A stretch of 16,222 nt of DNA from an uncultured Lachnospiraceae bacterium (GTDB taxonomy: Bacteria > Bacillota > Clostridia > Lachnospirales > Lachnospiraceae), in NCBI GenBank assembly GCA_905236585.1, contig CAJOQZ010000313.1, positions 1 through 16,222 of the forward strand, read 5' to 3'. The translations under genes and the position numbers were made by a program. A model generated the notes under the pieces. It saw only the letters and a list, made by a program, of their open reading frames with translations. It was not told where the DNA came from and did not search any database. The first letter of the stretch is position 1; the number at the start of each line of letters is the position of its first letter. Positions 1-6,165 of this stretch are shown here, in pieces.

Positions 1-213
1 AATCTAAATGATAGGAAAAACTATTAGTCATTATTTTATAATTATGTTGTAGTTAGTCATTGAGGTGTTCCCAAGGCAAGATTTTCGCGTTTTTAACCAT
101 TTTGTGGAGGATTGAGGAAATTGGCGTTCGATATTCCAAATGCAATGAAAATGTAGTAAACTAAAATGGAAGGGTTCGCAGGGTCTTGTTTTACGATATG
201 AGGTATCATCAAG
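1..213. other. AT-rich leader without a recognisable gene
   Basis: I see no credible coding frame here. The stretch holds two direct copies of TTAGTCATT (about 24-32 and 53-61) and a fragment of the dispersed hairpin repeat described elsewhere. DUF3990 genes are often preceded by a small DUF3791 gene; none is visible in these 213 bases. A GAGG at about 200-203, ten bases before the ATG at 214, is a modest ribosome binding site for the next gene. I could not assign a convincing promoter. Confidence 0.5.
67..83 (+). repeat. Fragment of dispersed hairpin repeat (GTTCCCAAGGCAAG core)
   Basis: GTTCCCAAGGCAAGATT is identical over its core to the right arm of the fuller copies near 8259-8372, 9032-9158 and 11253-11313. 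Only the core is kept here; I cannot see terminal inverted repeats around it. Confidence 0.55.
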
Positions 214-879
214 ATGCGGTTTAAGGATATTATCAGCAAGGACGAGATTATTTTATATCATGGGTCGCGAGGTGGGCTTAAAGGCACCATCCATCCGGCA
301 AGCCGGGAAAGATGTGATTTTGGAAAAGGGTTCTATATGGGAAGCAATCCCGAACAGGCGAAAGGATTGGTTGTTGAAGACTCGGCTCCTAAAATATATA
401 CATTGAAGGTCAACACGACCGGTTTGTCTGAGGAAAATGTGCTTTTTTTAGACGGACTGGATTGGGTGTATACGATCCTTGCATACAGGGAAAAGTCTGC
501 AGATTTTAATAAATTACCTTTAGCCAAAGAATGCAAAGAAAAGTGCGAGAGTTTTGATTTTATTGTGGGATGCATAGCGGATGATCGAATGAATGAAGCC
601 ATGCGGCGGTTTATAGATAACGGCTTAACCGATAAAGGCTTGCTCGCTTGTCTTGAAAGTATTGACTATGGATTCCAAATTGTAGCGAAAACGCAGGATG
701 CATGCAATCGGATCGAGGTTCTTAGTGAGCGCGATATCTTTGGAAAAGAGGCGGATGATATTAAGAACTATGTCATTGAGAAAAGACTGGAAAGCAGGAA
801 TATCGTCAGTGAAATGGCGAGACGACACATCAGGGATGGATTATATTTGACAGAATTGATTGAGAAAAGTGGTTCATAG
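214..879 (+). CDS. DUF3990 family protein, ADP-ribosyltransferase-like, putative toxin
   Basis: This 221-residue protein matches the DUF3990 pattern: LYHGS at residues 14-18, then a Gly/Phe-rich stretch with DFGKGFYMG at 35-43 and a following SNPEQAK. In the ADP-ribosyltransferase superfamily the His of YHG and the Tyr of GFY are the first two positions of the H-Y-[EQ] NAD-binding triad, here His16 and Tyr41; I could not fix the third residue. Family knowledge places DUF3990 among uncharacterised ART-like proteins found in toxin-antitoxin-like loci of gut Firmicutes. No signal peptide or membrane segment is seen, so it should act in the cytoplasm. It is followed after only 8 bases by the 888 gene, so the two are probably co-transcribed. 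Base composition is AT-richer than the housekeeping genes to the right, which fits horizontal transfer. Toxin activity is inference. Confidence 0.75.
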   Translation: MRFKDIISKDEIILYHGSRGGLKGTIHPASRERCDFGKGFYMGSNPEQAKGLVVEDSAPKIYTLKVNTTGLSEENVLFLDGLDWVYTILAYREKSADFNKLPLAKECKEKCESFDFIVGCIADDRMNEAMRRFIDNGLTDKGLLACLESIDYGFQIVAKTQDACNRIEVLSERDIFGKEADDIKNYVIEKRLESRNIVSEMARRHIRDGLYLTELIEKSGS

Positions 880-887
880 GTGGGAAA

Positions 888-1325
888 ATGACGGGATTGG
901 ATTTTGATATTTCTGAAACGCAGGGGAAAATATATGAATATGCGGCGAGGCGGTCCTATGACATGGATTCGTTTTCCGATAACTATTTGAAGTCGGACTT
1001 TTGTATGCGGGCGATGGATTCCAGTTATTCCAGATTTCAACTTGCGGATGAGGAAGAATGCTGGGATTTTATTGCCCCCGAAATAGAGAAAGACTGCAAA
1101 AAATTGGATGAGGGAGCCATGTTTGACCCGGCTGTCGCGTTTTGGATCGGCTTTATGTATCGGTACATTTGTCGGCAGACAGGCATTCGAAGCAACGTTC
1201 TGCGAAAATACGTTTCGTATCCGGTTATGTGCCAATATTATCCGGGGCTGCATACTATTGACGAAGATAATGCGGTAGAAATCGTAAAAAAGGATTTTAT
1301 TCCTGCTGACGAATCGGACGGTTGA
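888..1325 (+). CDS. Conserved hypothetical protein, operon partner of the DUF3990 gene
   Basis: This is a 145-residue acidic protein without a signal peptide. It contains SDFCMRAMDSSYSRFQ near residues 36-51 and a hydrophobic helix AVAFWIGFMYRYICRQTG around 82-99, which looks like the core of a small helical domain. I do not recognise a named family. Its ATG lies 8 bases after the stop of the DUF3990 gene, with GGTGGGAAA as a weak ribosome binding site overlapping that stop region, which implies co-translation. By analogy with toxin-antitoxin gene pairs it may be the cognate antitoxin or immunity protein of the ART-like protein, but nothing in the sequence proves that. It could also be a regulatory or accessory subunit. 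Confidence 0.6.
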   Translation: MTGLDFDISETQGKIYEYAARRSYDMDSFSDNYLKSDFCMRAMDSSYSRFQLADEEECWDFIAPEIEKDCKKLDEGAMFDPAVAFWIGFMYRYICRQTGIRSNVLRKYVSYPVMCQYYPGLHTIDEDNAVEIVKKDFIPADESDG

Positions 1326-1339
1326 AGGCGTCCGGTCAT

Positions 1340-1380
1340 CACGGAAATTGATTAATATGTTAAGAACAAACAGCGGAATT
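1340..1380 (+). repeat. Left-arm fragment of dispersed hairpin repeat
   Basis: CACGGAAATTGATT followed by AAGAACAAAC reproduces the left end and left inner arm of the hairpin element (compare the reverse complement of 9034-9156). The centre and the GTTCCCAAGGCAA right arm are missing. It sits 14 bases after the stop of the preceding gene, the same post-gene position as the copies at 8259 and 11253. Confidence 0.5.
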
Positions 1381-1401
1381 GAAAATTAAGGAGGATTTGC
1401 C

Positions 1402-1653
1402 GTGGCTGAAGAGATAAAGCGTCCAAAAGATATGATTAATAACAATAACTTGGGTAAATGGATGAATTGGTCGGATATTGTCAATCTTTACCCGGATAGA
1501 TGGATTTATTTGACGGATTTTAAGTTGGATGAGGGCAGTAATATTATCGGGGGAATTTTGAGTGTTGTTTGTAGTGAGCCAGAGTTCCCGCTGGTAGAGG
1601 ATTTTATTGGCACTAAACAAGTTTATGTGCCGTATGCCTTGCAACTCCTTTGA
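1402..1653 (+). CDS. Small hypothetical protein
   Basis: An 83-residue protein with a GTG start at 1402, chosen because AAGGAGG at 1387-1393 is an excellent ribosome binding site eight bases upstream. The centre reads MNWSDIVNLYPDRWIYLTDF, a WxDIxxxYPDxW pattern that resembles small conserved proteins of unknown function in Firmicutes. A beta-rich segment follows (IIGGILSVV), and the C-terminus ends FIGTKQVYVPYALQLL. There is no signal peptide, membrane segment or DNA-binding motif that I can name. It lies 76 bases after the DUF3990 partner, with the repeat fragment between them, so it may be a separate unit. I give no function. Confidence 0.6.
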   Translation: MAEEIKRPKDMINNNNLGKWMNWSDIVNLYPDRWIYLTDFKLDEGSNIIGGILSVVCSEPEFPLVEDFIGTKQVYVPYALQLL

Positions 1654-1678
1654 AAATCTGCGATAATAACTCTATATG
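1650..1678 (+). promoter_or_regulatory. Possible sigma-A promoter for the 1720 gene
   Basis: TTGAAA (1650-1655), a 17-base spacer and TATATG (1673-1678) match the sigma-A consensus at 5/6 and 4/6 positions. It overlaps the stop codon of the previous gene and would start transcription about 35 bases before the ATG at 1720. Confidence 0.35.
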
Positions 1679-1719
1679 CAATGACAACACTCTATCGGTC
1701 AGGGACAGGGGAGTTTTCA

Positions 1720-2988
1720 ATGGACAAGGACATAAATGTAAAAGAAGCCGAGATTGCGCGGGCGAAGCAGATGGCGATGATCGGCGGCGTGCTGGCGGCG
1801 GTTGCGGTGCTTGCCGAGATCTACATCGTTTTCAAAACGGAGGCAGAAATGATTCTCGTTGTGGGAATCGGGCTGATCTTCATTGCCTCGGTGATGCTTC
1901 TGATTCATTCTTTGATGACGGTCAGTCAGCGGAACAAGGAATTACAGCAGGACGAATTTGACGAGATTTTCAAGGCGCAGAAGGCTTCCTACCTGATGCT
2001 GCGGAAGAATTTCGAGGAATTGTCCGATAGGCTGTATGATATGGAGGAAAATGGCTCGCTGCCCGCGGACGAGATCATACAGGCGCAGAAAGCCGTTGCG
2101 AAGGTGACAATCTCCCGCAGCAAGGAGAACACCGACGCGTTAATGAACTCCAACGATATGCTTCTGCAAAAATTCTTTGAGTTCGAGGAAAAACTTTCCA
2201 GTAATAACAGGGAAATTATTCAGCAGAATGAGAAAATGCTTTCCGATGTTCAGCGGAATATCGGTTCTTTGTCTGATTCTGTAAAGTCCATGCAGCATAG
2301 TCTGCTCACCATTGAGAAAAATCAATCCGCTTTCCCCGCGCAGCCGGTGATGATGGTTGCACAGGGGGCGTATCCGGCGGGGATGCAGCCGTATCAGCAG
2401 AGCGCACCTGTTTATCAGCAGCCTGTTTCGGCTCCGTATCAACAGGCGCCGATGCCGCAGCAGGATTTCGCGCAGTCGGAGCCGATGCCAGAGCCGGAGG
2501 CAGCTGCCCCACAGCCGGAAGCGGCACCGGAAGTAATGGAAGAGACGCCGGTTGCGGCAGAGCCGATTCCGGAACCAGTACCGGAGCCCGCGCCCGAGCC
2601 GGAACCGATACCCGAACCTGCACCGGAACCGGAGCCAGTACCGGAGCCCGCGCCCGAGCCAGCGCCCGCGCCGGTAGTAGAGCCGGTAAGCGACGATCCG
2701 AATAAGCAGTTGTCGCCGGATGAGATTGCGGCGATGTTCGCCCAGGCGGCACCGGCGGAAGAACCCGCGCCCGCCCCGGAACCAGCGCCTGCGCCGGTAG
2801 TAGAGCCGGTAAGCGACGACCCGAACAAGCAGTTGTCGCCGGATGAGATCGCGGCAATGTTCGCCCAGGCGGATGCGGCGGCTGCGCCAGCCCCGGCACC
2901 TGCCCCAGCACCGGCACCGGTAAGTGACGACCCGAATAAGATGCTGTCGCCGGAGGAAATCGAGGCGATGTTTGCGGCGATGAATTAG
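1720..2988 (+). CDS. Two-TM coiled-coil protein with Pro/Glu/Ala-rich tail and three LSPDEI motifs
   Basis: I start this 422-residue protein at ATG 1720, which has AGGGGAG just upstream, rather than at the in-frame ATG 1681, which lacks a ribosome binding site. Residues 19-37 and 43-63 are two hydrophobic segments forming a membrane hairpin. Residues about 70-215 are charged and heptad-like, as expected for a coiled coil. Then comes a Gln/Pro-rich linker and a long Pro-Glu-Ala tail. The tail carries three copies of SDDPNK-(Q/M)-LSP-(D/E)-EI-x-AMFA, beginning at residues 324, 365 and 402, the last at the very C-terminus. The first two copies sit in near-identical DNA blocks. I do not know the family. 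The motif resembles the LSQ(D/S)EIDALL segment at the start of flagellar FliM/FliY, so it may be a short docking helix; that is inference. Composition is GC-richer than the flanking genes. Confidence 0.7.
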   Translation: MDKDINVKEAEIARAKQMAMIGGVLAAVAVLAEIYIVFKTEAEMILVVGIGLIFIASVMLLIHSLMTVSQRNKELQQDEFDEIFKAQKASYLMLRKNFEELSDRLYDMEENGSLPADEIIQAQKAVAKVTISRSKENTDALMNSNDMLLQKFFEFEEKLSSNNREIIQQNEKMLSDVQRNIGSLSDSVKSMQHSLLTIEKNQSAFPAQPVMMVAQGAYPAGMQPYQQSAPVYQQPVSAPYQQAPMPQQDFAQSEPMPEPEAAAPQPEAAPEVMEETPVAAEPIPEPVPEPAPEPEPIPEPAPEPEPVPEPAPEPAPAPVVEPVSDDPNKQLSPDEIAAMFAQAAPAEEPAPAPEPAPAPVVEPVSDDPNKQLSPDEIAAMFAQADAAAAPAPAPAPAPAPVSDDPNKMLSPEEIEAMFAAMN

Positions 2989-3007
2989 GGGATTTCAATA
3001 TATCCCA

Positions 3008-3036
3008 TTGACGCACAGCCTTAAAGTTGATATAGT
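3008..3036 (+). promoter_or_regulatory. Strong sigma-A promoter of the candidate RNA antitoxin
   Basis: TTGACG (3008-3013), a 17-base spacer and TATAGT (3031-3036) each match consensus at 5/6. The predicted start is G3043, the first base of the GGGA-GAAA-TCCC hairpin, so the structured RNA begins exactly at the transcript end. Confidence 0.75.
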
Positions 3037-3042
3037 GATAGT

Positions 3043-3121
3043 GGGAGAAATCCCCATCACGAAGATGACGTGTGACGGTTCTGACACGTCGGTAAAATAA
3101 AAATAACCGAGTGATGTTTTT
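3043..3121 (+). ncRNA. Candidate type III antitoxin RNA with H-type pseudoknot
   Basis: The predicted transcript opens with a GGGA/TCCC stem capped by a GAAA tetraloop (3043-3054). An outer stem CATCAC (3055-3060) with GTGATG (3111-3116) encloses an inner stem GACGTGT (3067-3073) with ACACGTC (3084-3090). The loop of that stem contains CGGTT (3076-3080), which is complementary to AACCG (3105-3109); the connecting segment 3091-3104 is almost all A. That is the layout of an H-type pseudoknot with an A-rich crossing loop, the fold reported for ToxI/CptI-type antitoxins. A competing hairpin TCGGT/ACCGA (3089-3093 with 3106-3110) is also possible. I see one unit rather than the usual tandem repeats. 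It could instead be a cis-regulatory leader. No coding frame overlaps it. Confidence 0.6.
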
Positions 3122-3124
3122 CGT

Positions 3125-3160
3125 TGGCAGAGTGAATTGTTTGCTCTGCCATTTTGAATT
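3125..3160 (+). terminator. Hairpin terminator between the RNA and the toxin gene
   Basis: TGGCAGAG (3125-3132) pairs with CTCTGCCA (3144-3151) around an 11-base loop, followed by the T-rich ATTTTGAATTTT. In type III systems a leaky terminator in this place sets the ratio of antitoxin RNA to toxin mRNA. Confidence 0.65.
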
Positions 3161-3174
3161 TTACCGGAGAATAT

Positions 3175-3672
3175 ATGGAATTTGATTATCAAGTTTTACG
3201 TCTTTCTGAATATTTTTATAATGATTACGATAACGATCAATATCCAGAAATGATGTTGAAAAACAGCCGTGCCTATAATTGTCTGCTGATAGATCTTCAT
3301 TATGATTATTTTCTATGTATTCCGTTTCGTACAGAAGTACGCCATAGAAACGCTTATAGATTCAAAAAATCAAAGCGTTCCAGAAATCATCAGTCTGGAT
3401 TGGATTATTCAAAGATCCTGATTATTTGCGATTTGGAATATTTGGAGAGTGAAGATGCTATAGTTGATTCAGACGAATACCACGAAATGGTAGAAAATAT
3501 TACAAGGATTGCACGCCAAGCAGATCGTTATGTCTAAGACTATATTTATCATACCAAGGGAGAGCGTGTTTTGAGTGAAGAACAGTACGAGAGAAGGTAT
3601 CGTTTTTCAACGCTCCACTACTTTCATAAGGAACTTGGGATTGAAAGTGGGAATAGTCGAATAGATATTTAA
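3175..3672 (+). pseudogene. Type III toxin, CptN/TenpN/ToxN-like endoribonuclease, interrupted by in-frame TAA
   Basis: I take ATG 3175 as start, with GGAGA just upstream; an in-frame TTG at 3154 lies inside the terminator tail. The first 120 residues show the type III toxin pattern: SRAYNCLLIDL (near residues 31-41), then a beta strand with IPFRTEVRHRNAYRFKK, then SGLDYSKILII, which matches the PFR-x-x-x-x-H and GxDxSK signatures I know from CptN/TenpN proteins. A TAA at 3535-3537 ends this frame, but the same frame stays open for 44 more codons to 3672 and encodes DYIYHTKGER and YRFSTLHYFHKELGIE, the expected C-terminal part. The full length would be about 166 residues, normal for the family. 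So a single stop codon splits an otherwise intact toxin; it may be inactivated, an assembly error, or read through. The AT-rich composition suggests transfer. Confidence 0.7.
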
Positions 3673-3716
3673 TCTTATAGTTGTAAATTATGAAATAAAA
3701 AAAAAAAAATTTATAG

Positions 3717-3746
3717 TTGACAAAACAGTCAATATAAGCGTATAAT
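3717..3746 (+). promoter_or_regulatory. Consensus promoter of tRNA-Lys
   Basis: TTGACA (3717-3722) and TATAAT (3741-3746), both perfect consensus, are separated by 18 bases. Transcription would start near 3753, about 24 bases before the tRNA. A run of 13 A residues (3697-3709) just upstream could act as an UP element. Confidence 0.85.
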
Positions 3747-3776
3747 AACAAGCGTTCCGCTCGATGTGCGGAATAT

Positions 3777-3849
3777 GCGCGATTAGCTCAGCTGGTAGAG
3801 CACCTGACTCTTAATCAGGGTGTCCAGGGTTCGAACCCCTGATCGCGTA
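3777..3849 (+). tRNA. tRNA-Lys (anticodon CUU)
   Basis: A complete 73-base cloverleaf: acceptor GCGCGAT with ATCGCGT (a G-U pair at the first position), D stem GCTC/GAGC, anticodon stem CCTGA/TCAGG around loop CTCTTAA, variable loop GTGTC, T stem CAGGG/CCCTG around TTCGAAC, discriminator A. The anticodon is CTT, reading AAG lysine codons. CCA is not encoded. I found no second copy of the tRNA 3' end in the window that would mark an integration site. Confidence 0.97.
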
Positions 3850-3869
3850 GGTAAGGTCTTGGTTCTGCA

Positions 3870-3900
3870 GGATTCCTGCGGGGGCAGGACTTTCTTTTTA
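3870..3900 (+). terminator. Probable terminator after tRNA-Lys
   Basis: CCTGC-GGGG-GCAGG (about 3871-3884) is followed by ACTTTCTTTTTA. An alternative overlapping hairpin GCAGG-ATT-CCTGC is also possible. The position about 20 bases after the tRNA and the T-rich tail support termination. Confidence 0.55.
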
Positions 3901-4028
3901 GTAGGAAATGAAAGGAGCGAGGCTGCTCCATATTCTGCAAGAAAAGACGGGGCGCGAGACTTTCTTTTTACAAGAAAAGCATTGCTCGCTTTCTGCAAGA
4001 AAAGACGGGGCGCGAGACTTTCTTTTTA
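3882..4028 (+). repeat. Direct repeats, 38-bp identical units with 58-bp period
   Basis: The 38 bases at 3933-3970 recur exactly at 3991-4028; each ends in GCGCGAGACTTTCTTTTTA. A diverged third unit is visible at about 3882-3902 (GGGCAGGACTTTCTTTTTA). Each unit ends in a T-rich run, so they may derive from duplicated terminator sequence after the tRNA. The 78-codon frame across them has no sign of being a gene. Confidence 0.8.
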
Positions 4029-4046
4029 TTAAAAGGAGATCATTCC

Positions 4047-5213
4047 ATGAAATCAAAACATCTGTCATTTGTTTTTTCTCTTATTGTTGCGGCTTCCCTT
4101 TTGACCGGCTGTTCGGGCGGCGGGGCTTCGGATGTCGCCTATAAGTCTGAAGGCGCGTTTGACAACGGCGGCTATTACGACGCGGCTGCAACCGCTGCGG
4201 AGGCAGGTGGTTCTTATGATTATGATGAGGAATACGTAGAGTCCGAGGAGCGCGAGGGTTCGTCCGGGACGATAGACGAGAACGCCGATACAAAACCCGA
4301 CACATCGGTTACGATCGACCGGGAAAAAATTGTCTATTCCGGCTCCCTGACGATTGAGACGTTGGAATATGATGATACGGTGGCGAAACTTTATGCGCTT
4401 ATCGAAGAAAAAGGCGGTATCATTCAAAGCGAAAGCGTCAATGAATACACGCCGGATTACAGTTCTGACCGAACGGGGCATAATCTGGACGTGACGGTAC
4501 GCATTCCGGCAGGTCAGTTCCGCCCGTTCCTTAACGGCACGCAGGGCATCGGCAGGGTAAAGGATATGTACACCTACGCCGACAACATTACGCGCAGTTA
4601 TTATGACGCTGCCGCCCGGCGTTCTTCTCTTCGGACGGAACTCGATCGTTTGAACGAGATGACGGAAAATGCGGATTCGACCGAGGATCTGATCGAAATT
4701 GTTGACCGCATCGCGTCGGTGCAGGGGGATTTGGATTCACTTGAGGCGCAGCTTCGGAACATGGACACGGACGTTGCGTATTCGACGCTTAACATTACCG
4801 TTCGTGAAGTCGTGGAATATTCGGCGACCCCGCAAAGTTTCGGGGAACGCGTTGCGGACGCGGTTGCCGGGAGTTGCCGGAATTTCGTCGGATTTATGCA
4901 GAATCTGGTGATTTTCTTAATCTATGCTCTGCCGGTACTAGTTTTCCTTGTGGCAATAGCGGCGGTGATACTCTTTATTATCCATATTGTTTCAAAAAAG
5001 ATTGCGGCAAGACCGCGAAAGCATGCGATGCGCCGTCCAATGGGGGCTATGCCGCACTTCGGAAAGGCGCCGGCGGGCGTCCAGCCGTATCCGGAAGGTC
5101 AGGCGCCGGCGGCAAAGCCGGAATCTGGGGTTGCGTTCTCGGAAAAGCGGGAAGAAGCCGGAAGCGCATCGGAGGATGCAGAGCCGAATAATCCGCCGAC
5201 GGAAAAGAAGTAA
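4047..5213 (+). CDS. DUF4349 domain lipoprotein
   Basis: A 388-residue protein beginning with a lipoprotein signal peptide: positively charged start, hydrophobic core and lipobox LLTGC with Cys22 as the lipidation site. An acidic, Gly/Tyr-rich linker follows to about residue 90. Residues about 92-300 match DUF4349: KIVYSGSLTIET, an AKLYALIEEKGGIIQSESV segment, a long helical region with RLNEMTENADSTEDLIEIV, and AYSTLNITVREV. A hydrophobic segment at about 289-315 is a C-terminal transmembrane helix, and the tail is Pro/Ala-rich and charged. The protein should sit on the outer face of the membrane with a cytoplasmic tail. The role of DUF4349 is unknown. AAAAGGAG at 4031-4038 is the ribosome binding site. 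It is the first gene of the GC-richer core block. Confidence 0.88.
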   Translation: MKSKHLSFVFSLIVAASLLTGCSGGGASDVAYKSEGAFDNGGYYDAAATAAEAGGSYDYDEEYVESEEREGSSGTIDENADTKPDTSVTIDREKIVYSGSLTIETLEYDDTVAKLYALIEEKGGIIQSESVNEYTPDYSSDRTGHNLDVTVRIPAGQFRPFLNGTQGIGRVKDMYTYADNITRSYYDAAARRSSLRTELDRLNEMTENADSTEDLIEIVDRIASVQGDLDSLEAQLRNMDTDVAYSTLNITVREVVEYSATPQSFGERVADAVAGSCRNFVGFMQNLVIFLIYALPVLVFLVAIAAVILFIIHIVSKKIAARPRKHAMRRPMGAMPHFGKAPAGVQPYPEGQAPAAKPESGVAFSEKREEAGSASEDAEPNNPPTEKK

Positions 5214-5292
5214 GAAACAGGGAACGAGCCAAAGGAAAACGAAGCAAAATAACGGTTCCCATTGATCCACGAATGACACCGACCGAAACGCC

Positions 5293-6090
5293 ATGGAAAA
5301 AGATCCATCCATTGCAAGGAAGAAACGCCTTGTCGAACTGCATCACAACGCCCTAAGTCACAATGCCTATTATTTTACGGATTTCATGACGGCGGCGGAC
5401 GCGGCGGATGTCTACGGGCTGGCGCCGGAAAGCGATTTTACCGTCTTCGGCGGTGCGCCGGACTGCGAACGCGTGATGATCCGGTTTGGGAATCTGCACG
5501 AATTTGGCTATGAAGAAGACTTTCCGATCGTTCTGTTAAAAATCGCTCCGCTTGCGGCAAAATACGCGGACGAACTGACCCACCGTGATTTCCTGGGGAC
5601 TCTGATGGGGCTTGGGCTGGAGCGGGATGTGATCGGGGATATTATCCTGCGCGGCGAAAATGCGCGTCAAGGCGAATCGCCCGAGGAGAATGACAACGCC
5701 CTTGCCGCCTATGTTTTCGTTGCGGAGCGCATGGCGGATTTTATCAAAGAAAACGTCACGACTGTCAAACATACGACGGTGGCGGTCGAACAACTGAAGC
5801 AAGTACCGAAAGATGTTGCCCCCGTTTTTGAAAAGGAAGAGCCGGTCGTTGCGTCGCTGCGTTTGGACGGGATGGTGTCGAAACTCTATCATCTGTCCCG
5901 GGAAAAATCAAAGGCGATGTTTGCAAAGGAACTGGTTTTTATAAACGGCAGGCCAACCGCAAATCCGTCCATAGAGCCGAAATCCGGTGATGTGATTTCG
6001 GTGCGCGGGCACGGCAAATTCATTTTCGACGGCGTGCTGCGCGAGACAAAAAAGGGAAATACCGTGATCGCCGTGCGGCGATACGCCTGA
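5293..6090 (+). CDS. ylmH: YlmH/RqcP2-type S4-domain RNA-binding protein
   Basis: The 265-residue protein has the YlmH layout: an N-terminal domain with HHNALSHNAYYFTDFM and VFGGAPDCERVMIRFG, a central GTLMGLGLERDVIGDI motif typical of the family, and a C-terminal S4 RNA-binding domain at about residues 185-245 (LDGMVSKLYHLSREKSKAMF, then FINGRPT and SGDVISVRGHGKF). Bacillus YlmH binds the ribosome and 50S-peptidyl-tRNA in a quality-control role, and the gene often lies in the cell-division cluster. Here it lies between a DUF4349 lipoprotein and trmB instead. The start at ATG 5293 has no strong ribosome binding site, so translation may be weak. A terminator hairpin follows the stop. Confidence 0.9.
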   Translation: MEKDPSIARKKRLVELHHNALSHNAYYFTDFMTAADAADVYGLAPESDFTVFGGAPDCERVMIRFGNLHEFGYEEDFPIVLLKIAPLAAKYADELTHRDFLGTLMGLGLERDVIGDIILRGENARQGESPEENDNALAAYVFVAERMADFIKENVTTVKHTTVAVEQLKQVPKDVAPVFEKEEPVVASLRLDGMVSKLYHLSREKSKAMFAKELVFINGRPTANPSIEPKSGDVISVRGHGKFIFDGVLRETKKGNTVIAVRRYA

Positions 6091-6118
6091 TTTTCTGACG
6101 GCAATTCATAACTGTATG

Positions 6119-6153
6119 GCGACAGTTCGGGGTGGCTGAACCGTCGCGTTTTT
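6119..6153 (+). terminator. Intrinsic terminator after ylmH
   Basis: GCGACAGTTC (6119-6128) pairs with GAACCGTCGC (6138-6147) with one A-C mismatch, followed by GTTTTT. It separates ylmH from the next gene, whose GAGGGA ribosome binding site follows immediately. Confidence 0.7.
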
Positions 6154-6165
6154 AGAGGGAAGTCT

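Noticed and set aside
2306..3016. Long minus-strand frames opposite the Pro/Glu/Ala-rich tail
   Set aside because: They consist of Pro/Arg/Ala or Gly/Ser/Ala repeats that mirror the repeated plus-strand codons, have no ribosome binding site, and overlap a credible gene.
3777..3849. tRNA-Lys as an attachment site of an integrated element
   Set aside because: I found no integrase gene and no second copy of the tRNA 3' end in the window.
3933..4028. Possible CRISPR array from the 38-bp direct repeats
   Set aside because: Only two exact units with a single 20-base interval, no cas genes, and the units end in T-rich terminator-like sequence.
3820..4144. Short plus-strand frames over the tRNA 3' end and the 58-bp repeats
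   Set aside because: They start inside the tRNA or the repeats and encode repeated Arg/Lys/Phe-rich sequence caused by the DNA repeat; no protein family pattern is seen.
5220..5260. Hairpin GGGAAC/GTTCCC between the lipoprotein and ylmH genes
   Set aside because: The stem is only six base pairs with a 29-base loop and no T-run, so I cannot call it a terminator or regulator.
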